DNA of 7,752 nucleotides, taken from NCBI GenBank assembly GCA_934307185.1, contig CAKRCJ010000101.1, positions 1 to 7,752 of the forward strand, written 5' to 3'. This document shows positions 1 to 7,143 of the stretch, in pieces. Position 1 is the stretch's first letter. Every line of letters begins with the position of its first letter. Position numbers and translations under genes: made by a program. Source of the DNA: an uncultured Roseburia sp. (GTDB lineage: Bacteria > Bacillota > Clostridia > Lachnospirales > Lachnospiraceae). Under the pieces are notes generated by a model that had not been told where the DNA came from, ran no database searches, and saw nothing but the letters and a program-made list of their open reading frames with translations.

Positions 1-397
1 TGCAGATACAACAAAGCCTGTTGACTTCGGAGAAGGCAAGAAGAATATGTTTGCGTATGAGGGAACAGAAATTCTGGTACAGAGGGACAAAGAAGTTCAG
101 ATGGCTGTACATGAATTTGGCGAAGGCCGTTCGGTCTATATCAGTGGACTGCCATATAGCTTTGAGAACAGCAGAATTCTTTATCGAAGCATTTTGTGGA
201 GTACACATGGCGAAAACTTATTACATCAGTGGTTTAGTACAAATTTCAATGTGGAAGTACATGCATATGTAAAGAATGGCAAATTCTGTGTTGTAAATAA
301 TACCTATGAGCCACAGGATACGGTTATCTACCGCGGAGATGGAAGCAGTTTTGCGTTGAAAATGGAGGCAAATGAGATTAAATGGTACGCTGTTTAA
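1..397 (+). CDS. lnpA: GH112 1,3-beta-galactosyl-N-acetylhexosamine phosphorylase, C-terminal part (5' truncated by window)
   Basis: This is the last 131 residues of a protein that enters from the left; the first whole codon is at 2 and the stop is TAA 395-397. Family members are about 720-750 aa, so most of the catalytic barrel lies outside. The visible part resembles the end of GH112 phosphorylases: a DFGEG segment, then EILVQRD, then the stretch GRSVYISGLPYSFENSRILY, then a beta-rich tail ending in KWYAV. Known members phosphorolyse lacto-N-biose or galacto-N-biose in the cytoplasm to Gal-1-P and GlcNAc or GalNAc. Some GH112 enzymes instead act on galactosyl-rhamnose. The NahK-type kinase directly downstream argues for a HexNAc-containing substrate, but specificity residues are not visible here, so the symbol is an inference from context. 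The next gene's ribosome binding site starts 2 bases after this stop, which indicates one operon. Confidence 0.85.
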   Translation, partial: ADTTKPVDFGEGKKNMFAYEGTEILVQRDKEVQMAVHEFGEGRSVYISGLPYSFENSRILYRSILWSTHGENLLHQWFSTNFNVEVHAYVKNGKFCVVNNTYEPQDTVIYRGDGSSFALKMEANEIKWYAV

Positions 398-399
398 TC

Positions 400-406
400 A
401 GGAGGT
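400..406 (+). promoter_or_regulatory. Ribosome binding site fixing the start at 416
   Basis: AGGAGGT lies 9 bases before ATG 416. It decides between two starts for the next gene. ATG 416 gives the expected beginning MKKPVLVIMAAGM of a nucleotidyltransferase. ATG 382 lies inside the upstream gene, has no comparable site before it, and gives a non-homologous leader. Confidence 0.85.
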
Positions 407-415
407 ATAAAGAAG

Positions 416-2421
416 ATGAAGAAACCTGTACTTGTAATTATGGCAGCCGGAATGGAAGCCGTTACGGTGGAATGAAACAGATTGATCCAGTAGATGAATA
501 TGGACATATTATTGTTGATTTTTCTATTTATGATGCTTATCTTGCAGGATTTGAAGAGGTTATTTTTGTAATAAAAAGAGAGAATGCGGAAGATTTTCAT
601 AATGTCATAGGTAATCGTATAGAAAAGATTATGAAAGTAAGATATGCATTTCAGGAGCTTGGCAATCTGCCGGAGGGATTTGAAGTTCCGGCCGGAAGAG
701 TAAAGCCATGGGGGACTGCGCATGCAATTTTAAGCTGTAAAGATATGATTGACGGACCATTTGCAGTGATTAATGCAGACGACTATTATGGAAGAGAAGC
801 ATTTAAGCAGATTTATGATTATCTGAGTGTGCATGAAGATAATGAAAAGTATCAGTATGCAATGGTAGGATATCAGTTGAAAAATACTTTGACGGAGAAT
901 GGAAGTGTGGCAAGAGGTGTCTGTGATATTGATAGTGATGGAAAACTTGTCAGTGTAACAGAACATACAACGATTGTAAAACGTGGAGAGAATGCTGCAT
1001 ATACGGAAGATGATGGAAAAAGTTATACGGATTTGGCAGGAGATACGATTGTTTCCATGAATTTATGGGGATTTAGCAAGGGATTTTTGTCAGAGATTGC
1101 GTATGGATTTCGTGATTTTCTGCAGGAGGGCCTGCAACATAATCCACTGAAATGTGAGTATTATCTTCCGTCAGTCGTCAGCAGACTGTTAGATAGCAAT
1201 AAAGCAGAAGTAAAAGTTCTTCTTACAACAGAAAAGTGGTATGGAGTTACCTACAGGGAAGACAAACCAATGGTTATGGCAGCAGTGAAAAAGCTGGAAG
1301 AGAATGATTTTTATCCAAAACAGCTCTGCGGAAAATTAGAAGCGGCTGCAAACTTCTGCTTTGATGGTGTATATAAAGAAGAAATTCCATGGGGAAATGG
1401 ACATATTAATGATACTTACCGTGTTACATTTGAAAACGAACAGGGAGTAAAAAAGCATTATATTTTGCAGCAGATGAACAAGAATATCTTTAAAAACCCG
1501 GTTGAATTAATGGAAAATATCGTTGGAGTCACTGAATTTTTAAAAAGAAAAATTTCAGCTGACGGTGGAAATCCAGAGAGGGAGACATTAAATGTCATTC
1601 CTGCAAAAGACGGGAAACCCTATTACGTGGACTCGGAAGGTGAGTATTGGAGAGCTTATGTATTCATCGAAAATACCGTAAGCTATGATTTGATAGATAA
1701 TTCCGAAATTCTTTATGAGGGCGGTCTGGCATTTGGCAGATTTCAAAGTATGTTAGCGGATTATCCGGCGAAAACACTTCATGAGACAATTCCGGGATTT
1801 CATGATACCAGAGAAAGATTTGAGACATTCAAAAAGGCAGTGGAAGAGGATGTGTGCAGCAGAGTGGATTTGGTCCGGGAGGAAATTCAGTTTGTATTGG
1901 ACAGGGAAGAAATTGTGGACTGCTTTCAGGATTTGCTTAGAAGTGGGAAAATCAGCTTTCGTGTGACTCATAATGACACAAAAATTAATAATGTCCTCAT
2001 GGATAAGGATACCAAAAAAGGAATATGTGTGATTGACCTAGACACTGTCATGCCGGGGGCGGCCATGAATGATTTTGGGGATGCGGTGCGGATTGGAGCA
2101 AGTACAGCATTAGAGGATGAACAAAATCTGGATAAAGTGTGGTGCGATTTAGAACTTTTTGAAGCATGTGCGAAGGGCTTTATTGAGGGCTGTGGTGGAA
2201 AACTTTCACAGGAAGAGATAAAGCTGCTTCCGATGGGTGCTAAGCTTATGACCTATGAATGTGGAATGAGGTTTCTAATGGATTATATTCAGGGAGATAT
2301 TTATTTCAAAATTCACAGACCGGGACAGAATTTGGACCGGGCAAGGACACAGTTTAAACTTGTCTCTGACATGGAAAAAAAGTGGGAGACAATGGAAAAT
2401 ATTGTGAGAAAGTATATGTAA
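416..2421 (+). CDS. nahK: Nucleotidyltransferase / N-acetylhexosamine 1-kinase (NahK) fusion, with a one-base frameshift near the start
   Basis: Undoing a one-base deletion near 455 gives about 668 aa with two domains. Residues about 1-300 resemble a sugar-1-phosphate nucleotidyltransferase: the glycine-rich loop GMGSRYGG (restored), and the metal-binding pair D122-D123 in NADDYYG. Residues about 310-668 match NahK, an APH-fold kinase: WGNGHIND near residue 330 (nucleotide-binding loop region), ILQQMN, FIENTVSYDL, GFHDTRERF, the catalytic segment THNDTKINN with D521 at 1975-1977, and IDLDTVMPG around 2032. NahK phosphorylates GlcNAc or GalNAc released by the upstream phosphorylase to HexNAc-1-P. 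The fused N-domain plausibly makes the UDP-sugar; its acceptor and nucleotide are not established here. As written, reading from 416 stops at TGA 473-475. The main frame runs open from 382 to 2421, and its first 25 codons up to 456 are a spurious leader. NahK alone is about 360 aa, so this protein is roughly double length. Confidence 0.88.
452..475 (+). other. Single-base deletion site and ATGA stop/restart overlap
   Basis: From ATG 416 the frame reads MKKPVLVIMAAGMEAVTVE and stops at TGA 473-475. Adding one G at 454-455 (GGAATGGGAAGC instead of GGAATGGAAGC) restores MAAGMGSRYGGMKQ, the expected NTP-binding loop, and joins the long downstream frame. The premature stop overlaps ATG 472-474, which is in the long frame, as ATGA, an arrangement that often allows termination-reinitiation. 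Restart there would give 649 aa lacking the glycine-rich loop but keeping the whole kinase domain. The change could be a sequencing error in a short G run, a real mutation, or phase variation. The sequence alone cannot separate these. Confidence 0.85.
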
Positions 2422-2424
2422 AAT

Positions 2425-2469
2425 AAAAAAACAGCGGCAACTGGAGAAATCTGGTGCCGCTGTTTTTTT
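2425..2469. terminator. Bidirectional intrinsic terminator between convergent genes
   Basis: ACAGCGGCA (2431-2439) pairs perfectly with TGCCGCTGT (2455-2463) around a 15-base loop. Six A bases precede the stem and six T bases follow it, so each strand has a GC-rich hairpin followed by a U tract. It starts 4 bases after the nahK stop and ends 7 bases before the stop of the minus-strand gene, so it can serve both. Confidence 0.93.
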
Positions 2470-2475
2470 GTGAAA

Positions 2476-3612
2476 TTATTTATATTCTTCTTCAATTGCA
2501 CTTGCAAGTTCGCTACGGATTTCCTCATTCGGAATAAAAGCAGTGCCATGGTCGGCATCATAAGCTAAATATCCAAGATGAATTAATAAAGTAAGAACAT
2601 CGTCTTTGTTTCGGAAAGATACCATATCATTCTGATAAGTAGAGGTTTTTACTTTTACAAAATCACCGGCAAGCATTGCGATAAGTGCTGTTTTTAAACC
2701 ATCAAAATTCATATTTATCAGAGGTAAAACCATTTCATAGGTTCCGGTCTGGGACCAATAGCTTTGAAATCTTTTACGTAGTATAAGATTTATAACTGCT
2801 TTTGGATTGTAGATTTCATAACCATCAAGTCGGTATCCGTCGTACCAGCGTTTTACATTGTTAAAATTTTGTTGATATTTGCTGCATAATTGACGGACTT
2901 CCTCATCGGTAAAACCAATGTATGGAGCTAAGGCGCCGGCATCTAACATGGTGAATTCATCGAAATTGTTGAGGGCAGACTGTGTTTTTAATTTTTTGAT
3001 GGGAAGAATTCCGGTCAGAAAGGCAAGGTGTAAAAATTTTGTCGGTTCACTGCCTTTGAATATTCCACGTAAAAAATGAATATATTGTTCCTGGACGGAA
3101 GCATTTGCAGCTTCATCGCGGATTAAGGCATCCCACTCGTCAATAATGACAACAAATTTTGTACCACAGGCTGCATGAATGCAGGACATTGCTCCATAGA
3201 CGGTAGTTACGGTGTCAGCAATCTGTTCTGGATAAAGTTCTTTTAATTCTGCCAGAACATGGGAATTCACATAGGAAATAGTTGCTTCAGCCGAACCGGC
3301 GTCCATGCAGCACCATTGGATATCGAGCTGAATGACATCATATTTGTTTAAATGCTGGTGGAAAGCATCCGTTTTGGAAATTGCCAAAGTATCAAACATC
3401 TGTTCGGATGAACAGCCTTTACTGTAATAGGCGGTAAGCATGTTGGCGGTGAAAGATTTTCCGAAACGTCTGGGACGACTGTTGCAAATCATTGCCTGGT
3501 CGGTATCCATGACCTGATTTGTATAGTCAAGAAGCATTGTTTTGTCAATATATATTTTTGAATTCAGTGCAATCTGAAAAGCACTGTTATCTGGATTTAC
3601 AAATCTTCCCAT
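2476..3612 (-). CDS. AAA-ATPase_like (PF09820) protein, short form lacking the C-terminal PDDEXK_9 domain
   Basis: The product is 378 aa. The N-terminal motif MGRFVNPDNSAFQ and IYIDKTMLLDY are typical of the AAA-ATPase_like family. The P-loop is RPRRFGKS at residues 46-53 and Walker B is VVIIDEWD at 154-161. A middle region with FLTGILPI and RWYDGY follows, then the conserved stretch ending in FIPNEEIRSELASAIEEEYK. Most relatives are about 500-570 aa and continue into a PDDEXK_9 (DUF1703) nuclease-like domain. This protein stops at that boundary, and no remnant of the domain is visible before the terminator. The family is abundant and multicopy in gut Firmicutes and Bacteroidetes; its function is not established. 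The start at 3612 is supported by AGAAAGGA (3623-3630) about 10 bases upstream. It is transcribed alone, convergent with nahK and divergent from tldD. No signal peptide or membrane segment is apparent. Confidence 0.9.
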   Translation of the reverse strand: MGRFVNPDNSAFQIALNSKIYIDKTMLLDYTNQVMDTDQAMICNSRPRRFGKSFTANMLTAYYSKGCSSEQMFDTLAISKTDAFHQHLNKYDVIQLDIQWCCMDAGSAEATISYVNSHVLAELKELYPEQIADTVTTVYGAMSCIHAACGTKFVVIIDEWDALIRDEAANASVQEQYIHFLRGIFKGSEPTKFLHLAFLTGILPIKKLKTQSALNNFDEFTMLDAGALAPYIGFTDEEVRQLCSKYQQNFNNVKRWYDGYRLDGYEIYNPKAVINLILRKRFQSYWSQTGTYEMVLPLINMNFDGLKTALIAMLAGDFVKVKTSTYQNDMVSFRNKDDVLTLLIHLGYLAYDADHGTAFIPNEEIRSELASAIEEEYK

Positions 3613-3674
3613 AAATGAAAAATCCTTTCTGTAATTGGTTGCCTGTTCCTGTTATTTCTGATGTATTGTTGTAT

Positions 3675-3690
3675 ATTTATATATATAAAT
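3675..3690. repeat. Perfect 16-bp AT palindrome in the leader of the AAA-ATPase gene
   Basis: ATTTATATATATAAAT is identical to its reverse complement. It lies about 12-27 bases downstream of the predicted start site of the minus-strand promoter, inside the 5' leader. It could be an operator or simply an AT-rich, easily melted stretch. Nothing in the sequence decides which. Confidence 0.45.
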
Positions 3691-3708
3691 TAAGCTCTTC
3701 GTTTTTAT

Positions 3709-3737
3709 ATCATAACATGAAAAAATAGGTGGCACAA
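3709..3737 (-). promoter_or_regulatory. Candidate promoter of the AAA-ATPase_like gene (extended -10)
   Basis: On the minus strand TTGTGC (3737-3732) is followed by a 17-base spacer and TATGAT (3714-3709, five of six consensus). An upstream TG gives TGTTATGAT, an extended -10. The -35 box is weak (three of six), which an extended -10 can offset. The predicted start near 3702 leaves a leader of about 90 bases containing the AT palindrome. Confidence 0.45.
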
Positions 3738-3760
3738 GCAATTGGAATGTCAAATTTTTA

Positions 3761-3789
3761 TAGAAAAAACAAACAGGGAATGGTAAAAT
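3761..3789 (+). promoter_or_regulatory. Candidate promoter of the tldD-tldE operon (extended -10)
   Basis: TAGAAA (3761-3766, four of six) is separated by 17 bases from TAAAAT (3784-3789, five of six), preceded by TG as TGGTAAAAT. The predicted start near 3796 leaves a leader of about 75 bases. The ribosome binding site GGAGGA (3859-3864) is 6 bases before ATG 3871. No terminator-like hairpin or known riboswitch was recognised in the leader. Confidence 0.42.
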
Positions 3790-3870
3790 TAGGAACATGC
3801 AGAGCAAAAGTGCAATTGATTAAAAAAATCGAATAATTACAGATGTAATAGGAAAGCCGGAGGAAAAAAC

Positions 3871-5256
3871 ATGTTAGAAGATATTTTAGCGGGAAAAAAA
3901 GACCTGTTTGAGACAGGAATGCAGACGGTGTTAAGAGGACAGGAAAACCGTTACCGCAGTATTTTAATTCAGAATGGAAGTGTCATACGCAATTCCCGTT
4001 CAGAGTTAAACGGTGTGTGTGCGAGAGTGTATAAAAACGGAGTGTATGGTTTTTCATCCATGGCAGAGTATTCTGCAAATGCAGCCGAAATGGTTTTAAA
4101 AGCTGCGACGGAAAATGCACATTATCTTGATAAATATACGAAAACAAAGAAACCTGCTTTAACAGCATACCATGCTGGTATGCGCGTATCAAAAGAATGG
4201 ATTGCTGATATGGAGCAGAAAAGACTTGTCGACCTTTGTATGGAAGTGGATGCCTATATTGCGAAAAACTATCCGAAGTTGTCGAGCAGGAAAGTGATGT
4301 ACCGGGAAGATACAATGGAGAAAATCATTTATACCTCCGATGCCTGTGATGGACACGTAACTTATCCGAGATATGCACTTTATGTGATAATGGGAATGGA
4401 GTCAAAAAATGGGGAACCGTTAGAACTGGCAGAGTATTTCGGTGGATACGGAAATATCCGGGACAATCTCGTTTCCATGACAGAAATTCATGAAAAATTA
4501 GAAATTTTATATCAGCGCTTGTGTGATAAAACGGACGGAGTTTATGCAGAGGCAGGCGTAAAGACTGTTATTCTGGATCCTGAGGTTGCCGGAATGATTG
4601 CGCATGAAGCGGTTGGACATACGGTTGAAGCAGATTTAGTGCTTGGAGGCTCTGTTGCGGCTTCTAATCTAAAAAAACAGGTAGCATCCGAAAAAATCAG
4701 CATTGTTGATTATGCACATACGGTAAATGGGGAAGCAGCACCACTTCCGGTCATTTTAGATGATGAGGGAACTGAGGCGAAAGATGTTGTCCTCGTGGAA
4801 AACGGTATTTTAAAAGGTTACATGAATAACCGGGAAACTGCAGACCATTTTGGAATGGAAGCCTGTGGAAACGCAAGAGGCTGGGAATTTTCCGATGAAC
4901 CGTTAATCCGTATGCGAAATACATTAGTCCTTCCGGGAAAAGAGAAGCTTGAGGATATGATTGCATCGGTGGATGACGGATATTATCTTCTCTCCACTGG
5001 AAATGGCCAGGCGGATTTGACCGGAGAGTTTATGTTTGGCATTAATATGGGATATGAGATTAAGCATGGAAAACTCGGAAAAGCCATTTTGGATACAACG
5101 GTGGCGGGTGTTGCGTTTGATATGTTAAAGACCTGCGATATGGTAGCGGATAAAGTGAAATGGAGTGCCATCGGCACCTGCGGCAAAAAGCAGGCAATGG
5201 CAGTTTCCATGGGCGGACCGGCAATCAAATGTCAGATAAATATCGGAGGAAGATAG
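3871..5256 (+). CDS. tldD: TldD family zinc metalloprotease subunit
   Basis: The product is 461 aa, within the usual TldD range. The catalytic zinc motif is HEAVGH at residues 245-250 (4603-4620), fitting HExxxH, with E246 as the catalytic residue. A likely third metal ligand is C437 in GTCGKK near the C terminus, matching the conserved cysteine of characterised TldD. Other family features are VILDPEVAGMIAHEAVGH, the DDEGT segment, and a glycine-rich end MGGPAIK. The N-terminal third is the substrate-channel domain of the TldD/PmbA family. In Escherichia coli TldD and TldE form a cytoplasmic heterodimer that trims unfolded peptides, including the microcin B17 leader and the antitoxin CcdA. 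No RiPP precursor or antitoxin is visible in this window, so the local substrate is unknown. tldE follows after a 1-base gap with its ribosome binding site inside the end of this gene, which implies coupled translation. Confidence 0.95.
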   Translation: MLEDILAGKKDLFETGMQTVLRGQENRYRSILIQNGSVIRNSRSELNGVCARVYKNGVYGFSSMAEYSANAAEMVLKAATENAHYLDKYTKTKKPALTAYHAGMRVSKEWIADMEQKRLVDLCMEVDAYIAKNYPKLSSRKVMYREDTMEKIIYTSDACDGHVTYPRYALYVIMGMESKNGEPLELAEYFGGYGNIRDNLVSMTEIHEKLEILYQRLCDKTDGVYAEAGVKTVILDPEVAGMIAHEAVGHTVEADLVLGGSVAASNLKKQVASEKISIVDYAHTVNGEAAPLPVILDDEGTEAKDVVLVENGILKGYMNNRETADHFGMEACGNARGWEFSDEPLIRMRNTLVLPGKEKLEDMIASVDDGYYLLSTGNGQADLTGEFMFGINMGYEIKHGKLGKAILDTTVAGVAFDMLKTCDMVADKVKWSAIGTCGKKQAMAVSMGGPAIKCQINIGGR

Positions 5257-5257
5257 G

Positions 5258-6556
5258 ATGAAAACATTAAGAGAAGTATCAGACGAATTAAGAGATTATA
5301 TTAGTACAAAAAAAGATGTCAAAGCACAATACACAGTATCTGAGACAGAAACAAGGGAAATTACGATGGAAAATGGGGATTTTTCCCTGTTCCGCACACT
5401 TTTTGACAACAATATTACAGTAAAAGTAATTAAGGACAATAAAATCGGAAATACAAGTGGAAATAAATTCGATAAAAAAGCACTGGAAAAAACAGTGGAG
5501 GATGCAATTCTATCTGCTGAGTCCGGCGCAGCAGATACGTGTTATGACATTGCACCGGGCATGGAGCCTGCTGTATTTCACAAAGGTCCGATGGAGCCGG
5601 ATATTGATAAATTAATGCAGCGCGCGATAGAATTGTCCGATACGATAAAAGAAAAATATAAAAAAGTCCTTGTCATGCAGATTATGCTGCAATATGTCAA
5701 AGAACATTCCTTTTACCGGAATACGAATGGCAGTGAGGACGAAAATTATTCAGCATATTATCTGGTGTCGGTTGAATTTGCCGGAAATGACGGTGCAGAC
5801 TCCACTGGCATTTGTGGTACTTATGCAATGACGGATGACCTTTCCAGACCGTTTATGGAACTCGGAAATATTGAGAGCGATATCTGTGATGCACAGAATG
5901 CTTTAAATCCGGTTTCCGTCGAGGGCAAATTTGAAGGTTCTGTTATTTTTACGCCAGATGCAATGGCGCAGATGATGCAGTTTGCATTTTCCTCATTTAT
6001 TGATGATACCAATATTTTGAGCGGGGATGCAAAATGGCTCGGAAAGCTTGAAGAAAAGGTGGCTTCAGAAAAGCTTTCCGTGGCGATAAAGCCGTGGGAT
6101 GACCGTATTTTCGGAACAGAGGTGCATACGGAAGACGGTTTCCGGTCGGAGAATTTTGTTTTAATTGAAAATGGAACGTTAAAAAGTTATCTGACCAGTC
6201 TGTATGTTGCAAATAAATGTAATGTTCCAAGGGCGAAAAACAATGAAATGGCTTTCATTGTACCGGCAGGAGAGAGCAGTTATGCAGATATGATAAAAAC
6301 AATGGACAAAGGGCTTATTATAGGTGCTATTTCCTGTGGTATTCCGGGGGCAAACGGAGAGATTTCCGGTGTTGCAAAAAACAGCTTTTATGTGGAAAAC
6401 GGTGAGCGGAAGGCTGCGGTAACAGAGACAATGGTAAGCTTTAACCTTTCCGATATGTTTTTAAATATTGAGGAGATTTCAAAAGAGACTGTCGCAGACG
6501 GAACAAAGGTTATGCCGTATATTAAAGTCGGAGGAATTACCATTTCCGGAAAATAG
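5258..6556 (+). CDS. tldE: TldE (PmbA) partner subunit of the TldD protease
   Basis: The product is 432 aa, a normal length for TldE/PmbA. It has the TldD/PmbA fold pattern, with an N-terminal domain containing the strand ETREITMENGDFS, and a C-terminal domain with FVLIENGTLKSYLTS and the glycine-rich GIPGANGEISGVAKNSF. It has no HExxxH motif, as expected for TldE, which lacks the metal site and completes the peptide channel of TldD. The start at ATG 5258 is backed by GGAGGA (5245-5250) 7 bases upstream, inside the last codons of tldD. The order tldD then tldE with a 1-base gap is typical and suits equal synthesis of the two subunits. Confidence 0.94.
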   Translation: MKTLREVSDELRDYISTKKDVKAQYTVSETETREITMENGDFSLFRTLFDNNITVKVIKDNKIGNTSGNKFDKKALEKTVEDAILSAESGAADTCYDIAPGMEPAVFHKGPMEPDIDKLMQRAIELSDTIKEKYKKVLVMQIMLQYVKEHSFYRNTNGSEDENYSAYYLVSVEFAGNDGADSTGICGTYAMTDDLSRPFMELGNIESDICDAQNALNPVSVEGKFEGSVIFTPDAMAQMMQFAFSSFIDDTNILSGDAKWLGKLEEKVASEKLSVAIKPWDDRIFGTEVHTEDGFRSENFVLIENGTLKSYLTSLYVANKCNVPRAKNNEMAFIVPAGESSYADMIKTMDKGLIIGAISCGIPGANGEISGVAKNSFYVENGERKAAVTETMVSFNLSDMFLNIEEISKETVADGTKVMPYIKVGGITISGK

Positions 6557-6587
6557 GAAGTGCCGGAAAAACAGGAGGAAAATACAG

Positions 6588-7037
6588 ATGAAATATCATA
6601 CCGAAAATGAATTGCAGCATTTTAAATTCGAAGGTGCTTATCTTGCAGAAACGTGTGCAGTGAACGGCATATTTGAACTGATTTTAGATAATGTGAAGAT
6701 TTTGCCGCAGAATAGCTGCAACCGTGATATCCGGGAAATGCGTACAAATGAGTTAAAGCTTAAAATCAGGGAGCCGCACATTGAGGCACTCATCGAGGAG
6801 GGCTACAAGGTATATGATGCCGACGGCAATTTAAAGGAACAGAAAGAGGACGTAAGCATTGCGCCGGAAAATTACGCGGCAAAGTTAAAGGAGCTTTGCG
6901 GCTGTGAGATTTATTCCATTGAGCAGCAGGAAAACATATATACCATATCCATTGATACCGAGGACCATACCTTTCTGCTTCGGGTAAGCGGCAGCGCAGA
7001 TACTGAGGAGTGGGACAGGTTTTTAGTGATTGATTAA
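6588..7037 (+). CDS. Conserved-looking hypothetical protein, third gene of the tldDE operon
   Basis: I do not recognise a characterised family. The product is 149 aa, acidic overall, with no signal peptide or membrane segment, so it is probably cytoplasmic. Features seen: an N-terminal MKYHTENELQHFKFEGAYLAE, a stretch with alternating hydrophobic residues FELILDNVKILP, then NSCNRDIREMRTNELKLKI, which looks like a conserved core, a central charged segment KEQKEDVS, and a C-terminal beta-rich part TISIDTEDHTFLL ending in EEWDRFLVID. It has four cysteines, two of them in LCGCE. The start is ATG 6588 because AGGAGG (6573-6578) sits 9 bases before it. A longer reading from 6468 would overlap tldE by 89 bases and has no such site. 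It lies 31 bases after the tldE stop and before a strong terminator, so it shares the operon. A role with TldD/TldE is only an inference from position. Confidence 0.8.
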   Translation: MKYHTENELQHFKFEGAYLAETCAVNGIFELILDNVKILPQNSCNRDIREMRTNELKLKIREPHIEALIEEGYKVYDADGNLKEQKEDVSIAPENYAAKLKELCGCEIYSIEQQENIYTISIDTEDHTFLLRVSGSADTEEWDRFLVID

Positions 7038-7085
7038 CAATAAAAAAGGAGCACATCATTGCAATTGGTGACAATGAGAATATGG

Positions 7086-7115
7086 AATATAATTGCTAAT
7101 GAGAAAACGTGTCAA
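7086..7115 (-). promoter_or_regulatory. Possible antisense promoter using the 5' arm of the terminator
   Basis: The terminator stem is an inverted repeat containing TTGACA, so the minus strand also has a perfect -35 (7115-7110). An 18-base spacer leads to TATATT (7091-7086, five of six). A transcript from it would run antisense to the 149-aa gene and the end of tldE. The match may be chance in AT-rich DNA. Confidence 0.2.
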
Positions 7116-7143
7116 TAAATGTATTGACACGTTTTCTTTTTTT
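7102..7143 (+). terminator. Strong intrinsic terminator of the tldDE operon
   Basis: AGAAAACGTGTCAAT (7102-7116) pairs with ATTGACACGTTTTCT (7123-7137) in a 15-bp uninterrupted stem with a 6-base loop. A run of T (7137-7143) follows. It lies 64 bases after the stop of the 149-aa gene. Confidence 0.93.

Noticed and set aside
382..456. ATG 382 as the true start of the nucleotidyltransferase/NahK gene
   Set aside because: The leader MVRCLIRRYKEDEE overlaps the end of the phosphorylase gene, has no good ribosome binding site and does not look like the family. The expected sequence is in another frame from ATG 416 up to the deletion.
452..460. Programmed -1 ribosomal frameshift instead of a deletion
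   Set aside because: The sequence GGAATGGAAGC has no X XXY YYZ slippery heptamer, and no evident downstream stem or pseudoknot was seen. A simple indel explains the frame change.
2313..2561. Minus-strand reading frame across the terminator as a remnant of the missing PDDEXK_9 domain
   Set aside because: The translation shows no family-like residues. It spans the hairpin and is antisense to the conserved end of the NahK domain, so it is a chance frame.
3748..3753. Perfect minus-strand TTGACA upstream of the AAA-ATPase_like gene as its -35 box
   Set aside because: No acceptable -10 hexamer lies 15-19 bases from it on the minus strand. The extended -10 at 3709-3717 fits better with a different, weaker -35.
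6468..6587. N-terminal extension of the 149-aa protein to ATG 6468
   Set aside because: It would overlap the end of tldE by 89 bases out of frame and reads as a basic shadow of tldE codons. ATG 6588 has a strong ribosome binding site.
3871..7037. RiPP or bacteriocin maturation cluster around tldDE
   Set aside because: No short precursor peptide, cyclodehydratase, radical SAM enzyme or dedicated transporter is encoded in the window. tldDE alone is a common housekeeping pair.
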